From Leptasterias polaris (Eukaryota; Echinodermata; Asteroidea; Forcipulatida; Asteriidae): 64,000 bases of DNA. A program made the translations under genes and the position numbers. A model generated the notes under the pieces. That model was not told the DNA's origin, ran no database searches, and saw only the letters and a list, made by a program, of their open reading frames with translations. Numbering within the stretch: position 1 is the first letter of the stretch; each line of letters begins with the position of its first letter. The stretch spans positions 2,578,001 through 2,642,000 of the forward strand of contig JAZGTN010000058.1 in the NCBI GenBank assembly GCA_037783415.1. The letters run 5' to 3'. This document shows, piece by piece, positions 1 through 11,223 of the stretch.

Positions 1-360
1 TTCAGCTACACTTGGAAGAAGCAACATCTATACCAAGTCTCTCTGAGTATTACAACTTTAGTACGACTTTATATTTAGCAGTTGACTGGAAGCAGGGATA
101 GGAACTGAGTTGGCAGTGTACACTTCTATACAGTAACTTTCCCTGTTGAAAGTCAACTTACCACGTAACTGTATAATACACGTAATTTAACTTTATTTAT
201 CTAGCGTAAGCTTAATTAACGTAGTTTAAAATAAATGTAATAACTGAGCGAACAAGTCCCACTGGATGACTGCAACCATACAGCACTTCGTGGACAGTTC
301 TTACGCGGCAAATTTAAGGTAAGAGGTTATATTTTATAGAACCTTAACCCTAAACTATGC
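1..360. other. No gene recognised
   Basis: Mixed-composition DNA at the left edge. I find no reading frame with recognisable homology. It may be the decayed upstream part of the retrotransposon that becomes recognisable from about 361. Confidence 0.4.
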
Positions 361-1430
361 CCGGGCACTATTCATTGACTTTGTGTCTGCATTTAACACG
401 ATACAACCATTCCGTCTGATGGAGAAACTGAAATCTCTAGATGTAAAACCATCATTAATTCTTTGGATTTGTTAGAGCTCAGCAAGTGAAAGTAAACGGT
501 ACACTTTCAGACCCCATTATGATGAACACAGGATCTCCACAGGGATGTGTATTATCACCAAGCTTATTCATAATTTATTGAAATATGCAGATGACACTAT
601 TATAATTATACGGGCTCATAAATGATAATGATGAAAAGGATTACAGGCAATCTATACAGGAATTTAATATATGGTGTGGGGACAATTTTCTTGAACTCAA
701 CCCCAACAACAAAAGAAATGATTTTCGATTTTCGCAGGGGTAAACATCGATACTGTGCAAAGTACAGATACCTTGGCACGACCATTGATAGTAAGCTCGA
801 TTGGAGTGAACCTTTTAAAGCCCTTATTAAAAAGGGTAACCAGAGGTTGTATTTCTTGCGTAAGTTATGCTCTTTCGAGTTGATATGATTATAATGACTC
901 TTTTTTACACCTCGGTAATACAAAGTGTTTATTGTTCATGACTGTGTTGTCTGGTATAGTGGAGCCAGAAAAACAGACAAAGATAAACTCAAAAGGTTAG
1001 TTAAACAAGCTTCTAAGATTCTGGGAGTAGATATCAACTTGGATCAAATCTGCCAGGAGAGGGCGCTAGCCAAAGCTCAGGGTGTACTTGCAAATGATGA
1101 TCATCCCCTAAATAAATACTATAGAATGCTTAGCAGATGGCAATCAGTAAGGACCAGAACAAACAGATACTCAAATTCATTTGTCCCTTATTCCGTTCGT
1201 CTTCTTAATGGTTAGCGTACAAGTTGAAGTTAGTTGAAATTGAATCAACATTTTTGTATCGCCTCTCTCATCTCGTTAAGACTGTATGTCTTTGGTAGTT
1301 GTTTTAAATCAGATTGTTTTTATTGTACTTAACATTGCCTATTTTTGTATATATGGTTTATTGTATTTTTTGTATATCAATCTTTTTTCTTGTTGCATGT
1401 AACGAAACAATGTTCCTTTTATGGACTAAT
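361..1430 (+). pseudogene. Non-LTR retrotransposon RT fragment (CR1/L2-like), 3' end
   Basis: Remains of a reverse transcriptase of the non-LTR type. In shifting frames one reads motif A (FIDFVSAFNTI, about 373-405), motif B (GSPQGCVLSP, about 533-562) and motif C (YADDT, about 584-598). After these come the C-terminal region with TTKEMIFDFRR (705-737), YLGTTIDSKLDW (769-804), QRLYFLRKL (841-867) and the end NSFVPYSVRLLNG (1174-1212). At least three frame breaks and a stop after LILW show it is dead. The tail after 1215 is AT-rich 3' UTR and ends near 1430, where Harbinger H1 sequence begins. The motif order and C-terminal end are those of CR1/L2/Rex-type elements. The clade is an inference. 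Confidence 0.8.
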
Positions 1431-1480
1431 AATATAAGTGTTTAATGTAATGATAATATTGTCACTTAAAAATTTCACAG

Positions 1481-1635
1481 ATTTCACAGAAGAACCTGGG
1501 TCAAGATCGAGCAGACATTTGGCCAGCTCAAAAAGAAATTTCCTTGTCTGTCTCTTGGCTTGCGAGTGTCACCAAGGAGAGCTAGCAGGATCATAAAAGC
1601 ATGTTGCATCTTGCACAACCTCGCCAAGTTTGGAT
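1481..1635 (+). pseudogene. Harbinger transposase, last exon remnant (H1)
   Basis: After an AG at 1479-1480 the frame gives RRTWVKIEQTFGQLKKKF and LSLGLRVSPRRA, the third catalytic block of DDE_Tnp_4 (HARBI1-type) transposases, with the expected glutamate in KIEQ. The frame ends early at TGA 1633-1635. Compared with the H2 copy (19411-19681), a stretch of about 100 bp after LHNLAKF is deleted, taking the acidic tail. The earlier exons are not present upstream. They may lie outside the window or have been lost when the retrotransposon sequence joined here. Confidence 0.8.
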
Positions 1636-2559
1636 GATTGATCAGTATTTTAAATAACCTTTTTTTTTCATAGCCCACGTCTTTTTACCATTTTTCCTGG
1701 TCTTAGTCTCAGTACCCCTGTGGTCTAATAAACTTTTTTCAACACATTAGATATGGTTTAGACTCATTGTCCTATGATATCTAGTCTAGGCAACCCAAAG
1801 TCTTGGTCTTAACCATTCTATACATTATAAACATTGGCATACAAAAAAAGTTTTTGACACAATGCACCCATATCTGAAATTTAAACATTTATTTGAACAA
1901 CTCTATTGTTTATAATTCATAGCCCTTGTCTCATTACCATTTTCCTGGTCTACATGTATGTCTTGGTACCACAATGGATAGTAGCATGGACCTCTAGTCT
2001 CAGCAGCCTATGGTCGTGGTCTAATTATTTAAATTCAATATGATAATTTGCATAACAAAAGACACTCGACACAATACTTCTGCAATAAACTGTTCATTAA
2101 CATTGTTTCATAAATACATTGTTTGATAAATACAATCAGAGACTCGGTTACTCTTATTTATTTTGTTAATGTTTATGTCATGCTTCTTGAAACTAAAAAC
2201 CAAAATTTTAGGCTCCTCACTACAAACTGAAGTAAGCTATGCAACAACAAAACTCCCCTAAAAAGGTTTTCTCTAATGCCCTTCAAGAAGGGATCACCCC
2301 GCCCCCCCCCCCATAATTTGCGAACTGGAGAAAACAAATATGCTTATTTTTGGGGGGACTAATTTGTAGCAATAATGGGAACATATCGTCTCCAAATAAA
2401 GTGCACTTTTTATCATACCCTAGGTCTGCCTAGACAAATAAAAATGATGCGCAGGCCTACGTTTTTTAACACTGGCAATTCATACAAAAATTTCAGAATC
2501 ATCATCCCCCTCCCAACTTTTCTACACAGATTTAGGCCCTTGTCCTTTAAGGCAGGTAA

Positions 2560-2790
2560 AATAGTATAAATCAATGTGAGAAACAACTCTGACATAATGT
2601 TGTTTTAGAGAAAGACATAATTGTTCAACTAAACAAAGACAATCTAAGAAAGGATTCAGGTTTCTCAAACATCACTGAAAGTATGCAACAAGGGTGTTTT
2701 TTCTGTCACTGACATACAGCCAATTGAGTAAGAATTTCCAAGTTTGTTTCTTATACATATGTTTGGTTAGATGTAATATTCTAGTAAGGT
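2560..2790. repeat. Decayed relative of the TTAA repeat
   Basis: Shares the order GTGAGAAAC ... GAGAAAG ... ACAAGGGTGTTTTTTCT ... CCAATTGAG ... CATATGTTTGG with the repeat at 37437-37793, but is much diverged and has lost its ends. A matching but shorter piece lies at 40098-40190 in H2, so it was present before H1 and H2 separated. Confidence 0.5.
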
Positions 2791-2861
2791 TTGCGGTGAC
2801 TCCATAATGTAAACATCTCTTTGTGAGTTGGGGTGGTTCTTAAAAGAACTGATTGTTACGA

Positions 2862-3015
2862 CTTGATGTTTCGATCAGTATGCTCAGGAGAATGTAATAT
2901 TTGCATGGGGAAATAAATATAAATTTTGTTTTGCCCTACACCGATGTGTGGTGAGCACTGTATACTCAGTGCTTTTGAGTCCTGTGCAAATTTTACAGGC
3001 AACTCAGAATTAAGC
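2862..3015 (-). repeat. tRNA-derived SINE, tail part only
   Basis: Matches the tail of the SINE at 40265-40498 (TTTGCATGGGG, CCGATGTGTG, GTGCTTTTGAGTCCTG, AGGCAACTCAG). The tRNA-like head is missing: sequence jumps straight to the Harbinger partner-gene end at 3016. Confidence 0.7.
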
Positions 3016-3075
3016 TTCAGGGTCTTGGACAATTTGTAGGCCACTCTTATGAAGGGTGATAGAGAGGAACTCCTG

Positions 3076-3250
3076 CCCCCGATTTCACGAAGCGCTGCGA
3101 TGCGTCGTAAACGCAAGATACGACAGGTTACACGTCTTAAGTTGCGATGCGTATAAAAACGATTTCATCAAAGTTACGATGCGTCGGATAGGTCGCAAGT
3201 TCCTTGACTACGAGGAAGAACACGTCGTAAGTTACGACTACCCAAAGGGT
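3076..3250. repeat. Left TIR and subterminal word array of HA
   Basis: After the 16-bp terminal repeat come many spaced copies of GCGATGC/TTACGAC words (GCTGCGATGCGTCGTAAACG, TTGCGATGCGT, TTACGATGCGTCG, CGTCGTAAGTTACGAC) plus a partial internal repeat of the end (CGATTTCATCAAAGTT). Such clusters are the usual binding region of the Myb-like partner and transposase in Harbinger elements. That role is inferred. Confidence 0.8.
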
Positions 3251-4016
3251 CGTCTTAAGAAAGCGATGTTTCATTTGATAACGCGCAAATGCTTTCAAAA
3301 TGGCGTTGATGCTGCTTGCTAATCGAGAAGCCGGAAGAGCGTTGCGTAGAGAGAGACTGTTTCGCGACCGAACTAACCCTCTCGACAGTCTAACTGATGA
3401 TGAAATATTTCGTCGGTATAGATTTACCAGACAAGGTATTTATCACATCATCGAGAGGGTTTATGGAGACATTGAACGTGTCACAAGGGTAAGCTTTTAA
3501 AATGTTCAATGCAGAATAGTACATGGTGTTACACAGGCGTTTTGCAGATTGGCAAACCAAGTCATCGGGTTTCCTGCAAACCTGCAAGAAGAAATGCAAA
3601 AAAAGAGAGAATTTTTTGCATTGGCTAATTTCCCTGATGTGATTGGAGCAATTGACTGCAGCCACATTCGCCTGTATGGAGCACCATTAGGAGAGAATGA
3701 GCATCTGTTTGTGAACAGAAAAGGCTTCCATAGTATCAACGCACAAGTGATATATATGTGATGCAAAGTTTAACATCACAAATGTTGTTGCGAGATGGCC
3801 GGGCAGCATGCACGACAGTGCTATTTTTCATGGAAGCCTCATCAGCGACAGATTTGAAAATGGGAGGTTTGTCAGATATTTTCTTTCTATCCAAGTTACA
3901 AAAGAAAAGAAAAACCCTTTTCATCCAAATTAAACATCAAAAACTTGCTAAAAGTGAGGGAAATAGTTTGCAAAAATTTACTAATAACATCATCATTCCT
4001 TTTTATATTGAATAAT

Positions 4017-4135
4017 AATAATAATAAATTATACTTATAAAGCGCCTTACATCCATGACTGGACCCCAAGGCGCTGTTCAAATTAAAACAGCACAAAACA
4101 ATTGAGGAGGAATTAAACAAAGAGCATTAAAAGAT
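4017..4135. repeat. Short interspersed repeat with AAT tract
   Basis: An (AAT)n run followed by TTATAAAGCGCCTTACATCC and CCCCAAGGCGCTGTTCAA. A looser relative with (AAT)n and GCGCC/GGCGC words lies at 36512-36600. I infer a dispersed repeat family. Ends are not defined. Confidence 0.4.
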
Positions 4136-4766
4136 GATGAAAAAAATTAAACCAGAACTCAGAACATTACAAAATTATTTGTAAGGGATAAATATCAAAT
4201 GTCCGACCATATAGGTACAGTATATGATTAGTATTCACAATTTTATCAGTTTGTAAGCTCACGGTTTTTGAAGATCATGCCAGTACCAATCTCCATGGGA
4301 CGTTTCCTTCTGAAATGCTGTCAAAGGCGAGAAAGATATATTTTTTGTTGACACAACTCAAATTAAAAATAACGTGTTTATATGGTACAAATGTGCCAGG
4401 TTTTCCATTATTTTCTCCTGACTCAGACAACAGATTTAGTCGAACTTTTCACAGTTTGTTCATGTAAACTTGGAACCACACAAAGTAAGAATGATTCAAT
4501 CATCTTTATAAATTCTAAATTTCACCTTTAAATATAATTTTATCACTAAATAGTAATACATTATTATCTACCTGCAACCAGATTCCATGGAGTTCTCATT
4601 GGCGACACGGGGTATGCCCTACGTCCATGGCTGATGACCCCTGTACAAGGTCCAACAACAAATGCAGAAAGGAGATACAATAGGTACAGTTTAATATTGA
4701 TTTACCATACAAAATACTTCAGTCATTTTCAGACAAATACATGCACACATTTTCCCAATTGCTGCT

Positions 4767-4929
4767 CGATATGGGGCAGAGGGAGGCCCCCCCTCTATTG
4801 TGTCTTCATTGTGTTCTGGGAATCTCAGGAATTCTTTTGAGAATTTTAGGGGGGTGCTTCTGTATACAAGAGGGAAGAGTGTGTTAGGGTTAGGGTTAGT
4901 TTGGGGGGGCCTCCCTCTGCCCCATATCG
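4767..4929. mobile_element. Fold-back element (MITE) with telomere-like loop
   Basis: Arms CGATATGGGGCAGAGGGAGG (4767-4786) and its exact complement ending at 4929, with poly-C/poly-G continuing inward. The 120-bp interior contains GTTAGGGTTAGGGTTAG (about 4883-4899). It sits in intron 3 of the HA transposase. No target duplication could be fixed. Confidence 0.75.
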
Positions 4930-6351
4930 GGCATGGTATACCCGCATCTGGGAACACCCAGGACCACAAAGGTCTACACCAGTGTGTCAGAGGCATCCAT
5001 AAACCTCAACACAGGTATAGCCTTGATGACACTACTTGCTTTAATTAAATTTTTAAGCCTGCATTATTATTGAACTATCACTTATAATATAATTGATAGT
5101 ATATAATTGATAGTGCGTTCATATTGCAGTTTTCAAATTTTCATGCATTCTTTTGCCTCAGGAGTCACAGACGAACACGGGTTGTCATTGAGCAAACCTT
5201 TGGACAACTCAAGAGAAGGTTTCCTTGCCTTTCCCTTGGAATGAGGGTATCGCCGGAGAGGACATGCTTCATCATCAAAGCATGTTGTATACTCTTCAAT
5301 ATCTCCAAGAGTCTAAGGGAGCCCGACTTTGATGATGCAGACGACAACCAGTATGAAGATGAAGGCATACAGTACAACGGCCCGTTGCATGACGGTACAG
5401 TCAAGAGGAATGAGCTCATCAATCGGTATTTCTAACAGGAAGAGAAAGAATAAGATTTTTTCATGGGTTGTAAATAATACAATAGAACTATTTTATTTTG
5501 AAAAACATTAGGCCTAATTGAGTAACGTTCTTGATTTGTCCTTGAAATTTGTCAAAAGCAAACTTGCAAATACCAAATTTAATTAGAGTACACTATGTGC
5601 ACCCGGGCAGAAGTAAATTTTGGGGGAAATCCACTAGACATGGCTTAAACTCAAATTCATATGAGAAACAAATGTCCATACATTTTAATAACAAATTTGT
5701 TTTAATTTGAACAAACTAAAGAAGCTTGAACTTGTCTGTCTGACTGAAATATATTTTTGTTTGTTTATAGAGATATTACACAGTGTGGCATTAATAATCA
5801 TCTTAAAAGACCACAGGACTTGCAGGGCCTATCCAGCCCCGAGTTATAGGCTATAATAACTAGACTTGGGCCTGGTATAAATTTTTATTTTGAAGAAAGT
5901 AGTATGAGTAAGGGGAGAGGGGTCGAGGAGCAGAATGTGACACCACAAAAAATACACATACATGATACAATATTGTGTTCTCTTTCCCTTGAGACTGACT
6001 GTATTTTTTAATGCTTTTCTTTAAAGAACAAACACAATTCTTTTAATACAATTATGTAAATTTGTATACATTAAACATACAATGATACTATTTTTATAAA
6101 TTACAACTCTGCAATTACTAATAAAAAAGGAAAGCTTTGAGAACCTGTTAATGCTTGTTCTATAGCCCATTTAATTTTGACATCAAATGTTTACAAAAAG
6201 CCACAAAGCCTATGGTTTAAAATGTCTACTTTGACTAGCAATTTTTAAATGCAACGCGAGGAGAATATAGAGTTTTGAAGTTTTGAATCAAATTTTGTAT
6301 TGACATCATCCAATTGGCATTATTGGCACACTCAGTACTTTTTATCAACTA

Positions 6352-6412
6352 GCTCAGAACCCTTGCCCCCCGCTCAGAACCCTTGCCCCCCGCTCAGAAC
6401 CCTTGCTCACTT
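6352..6412. repeat. Minisatellite, three copies of 22 bp
   Basis: Three tandem copies of GCTCAGAACCCTTGCCCCCC in the noncoding middle of HA, the last one diverging at its end. Confidence 0.85.
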
Positions 6413-6852
6413 TTCCCTTCCAAATGAGATCGAATAAATGCATACATTTTAGTTTGTTCCTGTTTGTTTTATTAAAAAAAAAAATCGTAAGTGACTTGTG
6501 ACTGGAATTTTACTCAACCTTTGTGACTCAGACTTGACTTGGGACTTGACTCAAACTAGGCAGTGAGGAATTAGACTTGGACTTGAACTCAAGTAATTTC
6601 TGTAATAATTATGGGCAAATTGAGAGGATGTTAAACGAAAGCCCCCCCCCCCCCTAAAAAAATAAAATAATAATAATAAATAAATTAATAAATATTTATA
6701 TAATTTAATAATTTATTAATTTAATAATTTATTTATATAATTTAATAATTTATTTATTTCTAGCTAGTTCAACAAATATCCATTAAAATATGGCCCTGCT
6801 CTGGGCAAAACAAGATAGACCAACACAAACATCCTAGAAATAAAATTGTTTA

Positions 6853-7449
6853 ACCCTCATTCACCAAAGTCATACCACTTTTCTGGAGCTTGACATTTAA
6901 CAGCACATTCAAGGTTTGGCTGATGTTTGCCATTGACTCCGCAATTTGTTTGGACACTCCCAACTGTTCCTGCGCCACTGCCAGCCTCTCTTTTTCTATG
7001 TCATAAATGGCATTACTTGGTATCTTGGTTTGGTTTTTGGTGAGCTTTGGTCGCTTTGATGCCACAGTCAGAATTTCCTCTTCCTCAGCCTCTTCCTCCT
7101 CCTCCCTCTCCTCCTCCAGCTCTATCTCGTCCTCTTCAGCATCTCCACCAACTGCCTTACTTGCATCTTCTGCAGATATCGCTGTTGAAGTTGTAAAGTG
7201 AATAATTAAACAAATAAGGTGTAAATTCACTACCAAGGCAGCAAATTATATGGTTGACAAAAATATTATGCTCATGAATAGTTAGTTTTAAAAAATGTAG
7301 TTACCATATGCCACATTGTCGATCATTGCCACTTCCTCAAGGTCTGTTTCACCATCCTCCTTGCTGACTATGCCATCCTTGGAAATGGGGGCCAATGCAT
7401 CAAGTACAGTGTCAAACGTCCTGTTTGGTTTGGGCTTCTCACCTCCTCC
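6853..7449 (-). pseudogene. Harbinger Myb/SANT-like partner gene of HA, exon 1 missing
   Basis: Exon 2 (about 7449-7304) encodes TFDTVLDALAPISKDG and an acidic stretch. Exon 3 (about 7190-6853) encodes a long glutamate-rich tract, then a helical segment (YDIEKERLAVAQEQLGVSKQ) and ends KSGMTLVNEG. These correspond one to one with exons 2 and 3 of the partner genes in H2 (42582-41131) and H3 (60429-62330). The exon that should carry the Myb/SANT DNA-binding domain is not found between 7450 and the right terminal array at about 7890, so the gene lacks its DNA-binding part. The partner protein of Harbinger elements normally helps the transposase enter the nucleus and bind the ends. This one could not bind DNA through that domain. 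Confidence 0.8.
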
Positions 7450-7879
7450 TGAACGCAAAAACAAGTAAATTATTTCAGAACAGTTGATCACCCACAAAAA
7501 AACATTAACTTTAAAACAGAAAAGTGGTGGGTAGCCCTGTTTTAGTGTGGTATTTTGTTTTATAATTAATAGCAGAAAGAAAATAATATTACTAGTTATC
7601 ACACGAGCGCGAGTGGAATACGTAACAATATTGTGCTTCTGCGTCTCATATTGAATGAGGCCAAAGGCCGAGTTTGATATGAGATGGGGTGTGGGTTTCT
7701 ACACAAGGCACTTTACTATGTAAGCGCTCTCTTAAACCCTGTTCATGTAAATGGTTACCCTTTTGAGGGCAGAGATGGTTTTTGTGAATGATTAGCTTGG
7801 AGTGTGTTACATGTATACCGGTATTCACAGCACAGCAGTTCATCCTCGTCCAAAGGGTTGTTTTTATTAAGAGTGAAAA

Positions 7880-8045
7880 TGGTTTTGAGTTGCGACTCGT
7901 CGCGCTTACGACGTGTATGGTGAAACGGAATGTAGAACTCGTCGCAGCCGCGACGTGTCTTAGGTGTGCGACGCATCGCACACCATACGATGCATCGCTT
8001 CATACGATGCATCGCTTCTTGCGATGAGTTTCGTGAAATCGGGGG
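7880..8045. repeat. Right subterminal array and TIR of HA
   Basis: Spaced words such as TTGCGACTCGTCGCGC, TTACGACGTG, GCGACGCATCGCA, and three spaced ACGATGCATCGCTTC-like units, ending in TTTCGTGAAATCGGGGG. Mirror image of 3076-3250 in word type though not base for base. Confidence 0.8.
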
Positions 8046-10620
8046 CTGGAAAGTGCGACTGGTGTCCTTTAAAGTTTCGGCCATTGCTTTGGACACTTCG
8101 AAATCAGTCCCGTTGTCCTGGTTTTGTTGGCCCCAACACTCTTCACATTGGATGGCCCACTTTCTGCATTTCCTTCTTCTACACCATCTTCTTCCTCAAA
8201 GTCAACTTCCTCCATTTCTACATCCAGCTGTTGTGAGATGTCTGTAGAAAAAACATAAAAATAATCAACAACCGTTTTATTTGCACAACCTTACAGGTTT
8301 AGTACATCATCGGTTTTGGAGATTGATTTGTGCAGGATTTGGAACTTTGCATGATGGGAATACAATATACAATGGGCTCCTAAAAAACATACCTAAAAAC
8401 ACTATCATCATCAGTGTATTTTTTCTCAGAAGAACTACTACTGTTTCCATTTCACCAGTTTTCTTTGGTTGTTGATATTGTGTTGATTTCAACTATTGCA
8501 ATCAGAATTGGCCGTGACATTTTGTTTTGTCTTCTGATACTTTGTTTCTTGATGAGAGCACTTCAGAAAAACTTAATTCACGAGAGCATTTGGAGCAAAA
8601 GTCCCTTCTTCGAAGAGTAATATTCCAGATCGAAATTTGCCCCAAAAATGATTTGATTGGTCTTATTACCTTGAGCCACAGCTTCCAGATTAATTTGAAA
8701 ATCCGGGCAGGTTTCTCTTTCGTCTTTTGGAAAAATTTCATCTTTTGCAACAGGTAGCATGGCATCTAAAACCACCTCCAACCATGGATTCGTAGGTGGT
8801 TTACTACCGCCTCCTTAAAATAATCGGGTAGTGCATTAATCATTGGGTTAAATAGTTTAAAGATTTATCGGTAATGATTTGATTAAATTTCACCGACTAC
8901 ATAAATTGTATTCAATGTTTTCCTACATATGTAGTTTAGTGTAATTAAGTCATGTGCTTTATGGATATAAATAGTATTTGTTTTGATCTAATTTTATTCA
9001 TACACCAAGTTTATTTCTAACCGTAACCGTAACTTTTTTGTAAGTCACGTTGTCACACCTGTTTTGTTGCAGCTCCTGTGATATGCTCTGGCCTGACTGG
9101 TCATGTTTTGCCATTTTTCTCGGATTTTGACCCAGTCTCCCTCCTTCCCCCCACATGCCCTCAAAACCTCCGCTACCTTCTTCCAGTGAAACTTCCTTCA
9201 CTTGATCGACCTGTGCAGTGGACTTGTTTCTTGTTCCACACAGCTCGGCAGTATGGTCGCGCACAAACTGGCTCAAAATTGTCACCTCCTCAAAGGACCA
9301 GTTTGGTGGTCTCTCAATCTTCCGTTTGTTGGAAGCCATAATTGTAGCCTTATTGAAAATTTGAGACAACACAAACTACTTTGAGACAACACAAACTACT
9401 GACAATCCGCAGGCCATATACTGCAACAAATGCTCTGCTTTGGCATTTATTATCCCCTTAATATAACAGATTTAATGTTAAAAGTGTTCAGAGTGTTTTC
9501 TTGAAATGGCAGATTTATTTTATTTATTATTATTTTATTTTTTTTTTAGATTGACATGGCAATGTTCATTGCACAGAATTTCATGACTAATCATTACACT
9601 TGTGAAAAACTGGACTGGATATTGTACGTCTAGGCCCGGGCTTAATCAGTATTCTGACAAATGTAAACCAAACCTATTTACTATAGGCCCTCTACGCTGA
9701 TGGCATGAGCAAATTTGTGCTGATCTATACTAAATCTAGTATTTATTTCACGATATCGACGGATCCATTAATCCATTAAATATATAAAACGCTGCAAGGG
9801 CCAATAACTTTTAGATTTATAAAATAATGCAAATGCAATTTATCTGCTATTTAGGTTTATGCAAGATTTTTTCGGGTATCACCCCCTCTAAATATCTTCT
9901 TTCACTTAAACTCAGGCCAAAAGAATGGACCAATTTTTGAGTATTTTAAACTGATTTTAAGCATACCGTACACCTCAGCAAATAACTGGCCTAAAACAAA
10001 AATAATTGAAACTTTGCTTGCCCCATATACAGATAGGCTAAATAAATAGTAAAAGTATAAATTATTAAAAATAAATAGTAAAAGTATAAATTATTAAATC
10101 TGCCAAAAGTCAAGAAAAAGGTTAGACATAAATAAATAGCCTAACGGAACTATTAGTATTTGCAAAAAAATGTTAAATAAAACTGAAGAAAAAGCATCGA
10201 GTATGCATGATGATGCTACTTTTTTCTGCAGAAAACATTGCCTACCGATTGTCAGATGCTTGGTTGGTTGGATCACCCAAAGATAATCGTATTCGTAATT
10301 TAGGCCAATAAATAAGCAGATAAAATCTTCTCGCGAGTGTCACTTAAACTACTAATTCGGAAAACACTTTCTCACACCACTTACCTTAGTAACAAGGATG
10401 AAGAGCTGAAATCTTCCACTTTTCTCTTCCCGCGCTGTCTCTTTCACTTCAGCCATGTTAAATTAACCACTCTATACCCACGGCTGTTTTAAGAAATAGC
10501 GCAACTATGCAATAGTGGTCGTGTAGTCGTCCTGTGGCAAGGTCATCCTCGTTCACTAATTGTATTTAGTAAAAATTGTTACTGCGATACATCGCAGTTA
10601 TGACGCATTTCGTGAAATGA

Positions 10621-11220
10621 CCAGTGCCTATACTTTACTTGAGTCACTGTCATGAAGTTTAAAATAACAGATGTACTTACCTAAAAACACATTACAAAAA
10701 TATAAAATTTACGTTTCGGGAAACCTATAGGCCTACAAATCCATTTTGAAAGCAGTAAAACCCAAGGCTTCGCTCTATTTTGATTGTTAATTAGCCAGCA
10801 CTCAAACAGTTCTAGCTACAACCCTCACTGCCACTTACATTTTCGTTTGAACCATGGAAGGTCATCCCATAGTCATAAAGGACTTCTTCATCTGCTTGCA
10901 GATTGAGATTAGTACAAGTCATGGTCCATGGATGTCGAACACCTCAATTTTGGCATTTTGTTGCCTTTTGGTTCCATGGTTTGTCATACGACCAAACATG
11001 AATAGCTGGATCAATGGAAGAAAATGTAATGGTCAATACGAATCTCATCCAATTTGAATCTAACTGTTTCGAAATGGAACTAGTTTAAACAGATTTTAAC
11101 AAATTGTAGGACAAGTAAATTACTTCAGTTTTCTGTGTCTATTACTTGTTCAGGAGGTCGCAGAAGATCATTTATATAATAATACTACTGGGTTCTCATA
11201 CACAATTAGTCGCGCTTTAT
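10621..11220. other. No gene seen
   Basis: Between the right end of H1 and a reverse-transcriptase scrap. No supported reading frame, RNA gene or repeat boundary. Confidence 0.5.
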
Positions 11221-11223
11221 GTA

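Larger units (their letters stand above)
3300..5435 (+). pseudogene. Harbinger (HARBI1-type, DDE_Tnp_4) transposase, defective copy in HA
   Basis: Transposase that would cut and paste the element. Exon 1 (3300-about 3488) gives RRERLFRDRTNPLDSLTDDE, then GTAAGC. Exon 2 survives only from about 3509 (CRIVHGVTQAFCRL). Comparison with H2 shows intron 1 and the first part of exon 2 have been deleted. Exon 2 carries the first aspartate (GAIDCSHIRLYG) and the second (RWPGSMHDSAIF). Four extra bases at about 3751-3758 (GATATATATG where GATATG is expected) shift the frame between them. Exon 3 (about 4587-4680) reads [17 protein letters not shown]. Exon 4 (5163-5435) reads RRTRVVIEQTFGQLKRRF with the third catalytic residue E, and ends RNELINRYF. 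All three catalytic residues are kept, but the deletion and frameshift make it non-functional. A fold-back element lies in intron 3. Confidence 0.9.
3076..8045. mobile_element. Harbinger HA, complete element with CTG target duplication
   Basis: A 4,970-bp PIF/Harbinger element. It begins CCCCCGATTTCACGAA and ends with the exact complement of those 16 bases. CTG stands on both sides (3073-3075 and 8046-8048). The uninterrupted paralogous site at 41188-41200 in H2 (GAACTGCTGGAAAG) confirms both ends. It carries a transposase on the plus strand (3300-5435) and a partner gene on the minus strand (6853-7449), both broken. The ends carry arrays of GCGATGC/CGTCGTAA-type words. Noncoding 5440-6850 holds a 22-bp minisatellite and an AT-rich TTTAATAATTTAT-type tract at about 6655-6760. 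7450-7890 contains a repeat that resembles 61540-61680 (CAAGCGCRAGT...GAGGCCAAAGGCCGAG). Confidence 0.93.
3018..9339 (-). pseudogene. Harbinger Myb/SANT-like partner gene of H1, split by HA
   Basis: Exon 1 (9339-about 9061) starts at ATG 9339 with MASNKRKIERPPNWSFEEV, a Myb/SANT-like (MSANTD/NAIF1-type) domain. One extra base near 9190 shifts the frame between DQVKEV and the KKVAEVLRACGG part. Exon 2 (8813-8670) reads PWLEVVLDAMLPVAKDEIFP. Exon 3 (8241-8046, then 3075-3018) is interrupted by the 4,970-bp HA insertion and has also lost about 30 internal codons compared with H2. It ends KSGLQIVQDPEA at 3018. The partner protein recognises Harbinger ends in known systems. Here the gene has three independent breaks. 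Confidence 0.85.
1434..10620. mobile_element. Harbinger H1, truncated, interrupted by Harbinger HA
   Basis: A PIF/Harbinger copy recognised by long similarity to H2: 1434-2350 matches 19370-19964 plus 39765-40080, and 8046-10620 matches 41190-43975. It is cut on the left at about 1434 next to the retrotransposon tail and lacks the last about 100 bp on the right that H2 has. HA (3076-8045) sits in the third exon of its partner gene. Genes left: the last transposase exon (plus) and a Myb-like partner gene (minus). Noncoding parts 1660-2860 and 9380-10620 hold no gene. 10580-10620 has the ATCGCA and TTTCGTGAAAT words of the subterminal region. Confidence 0.8.

Noticed and set aside
7007..7201. 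Serine-rich plus-strand frame
   Set aside because: Antisense shadow of the glutamate-rich tract of the HA partner gene.
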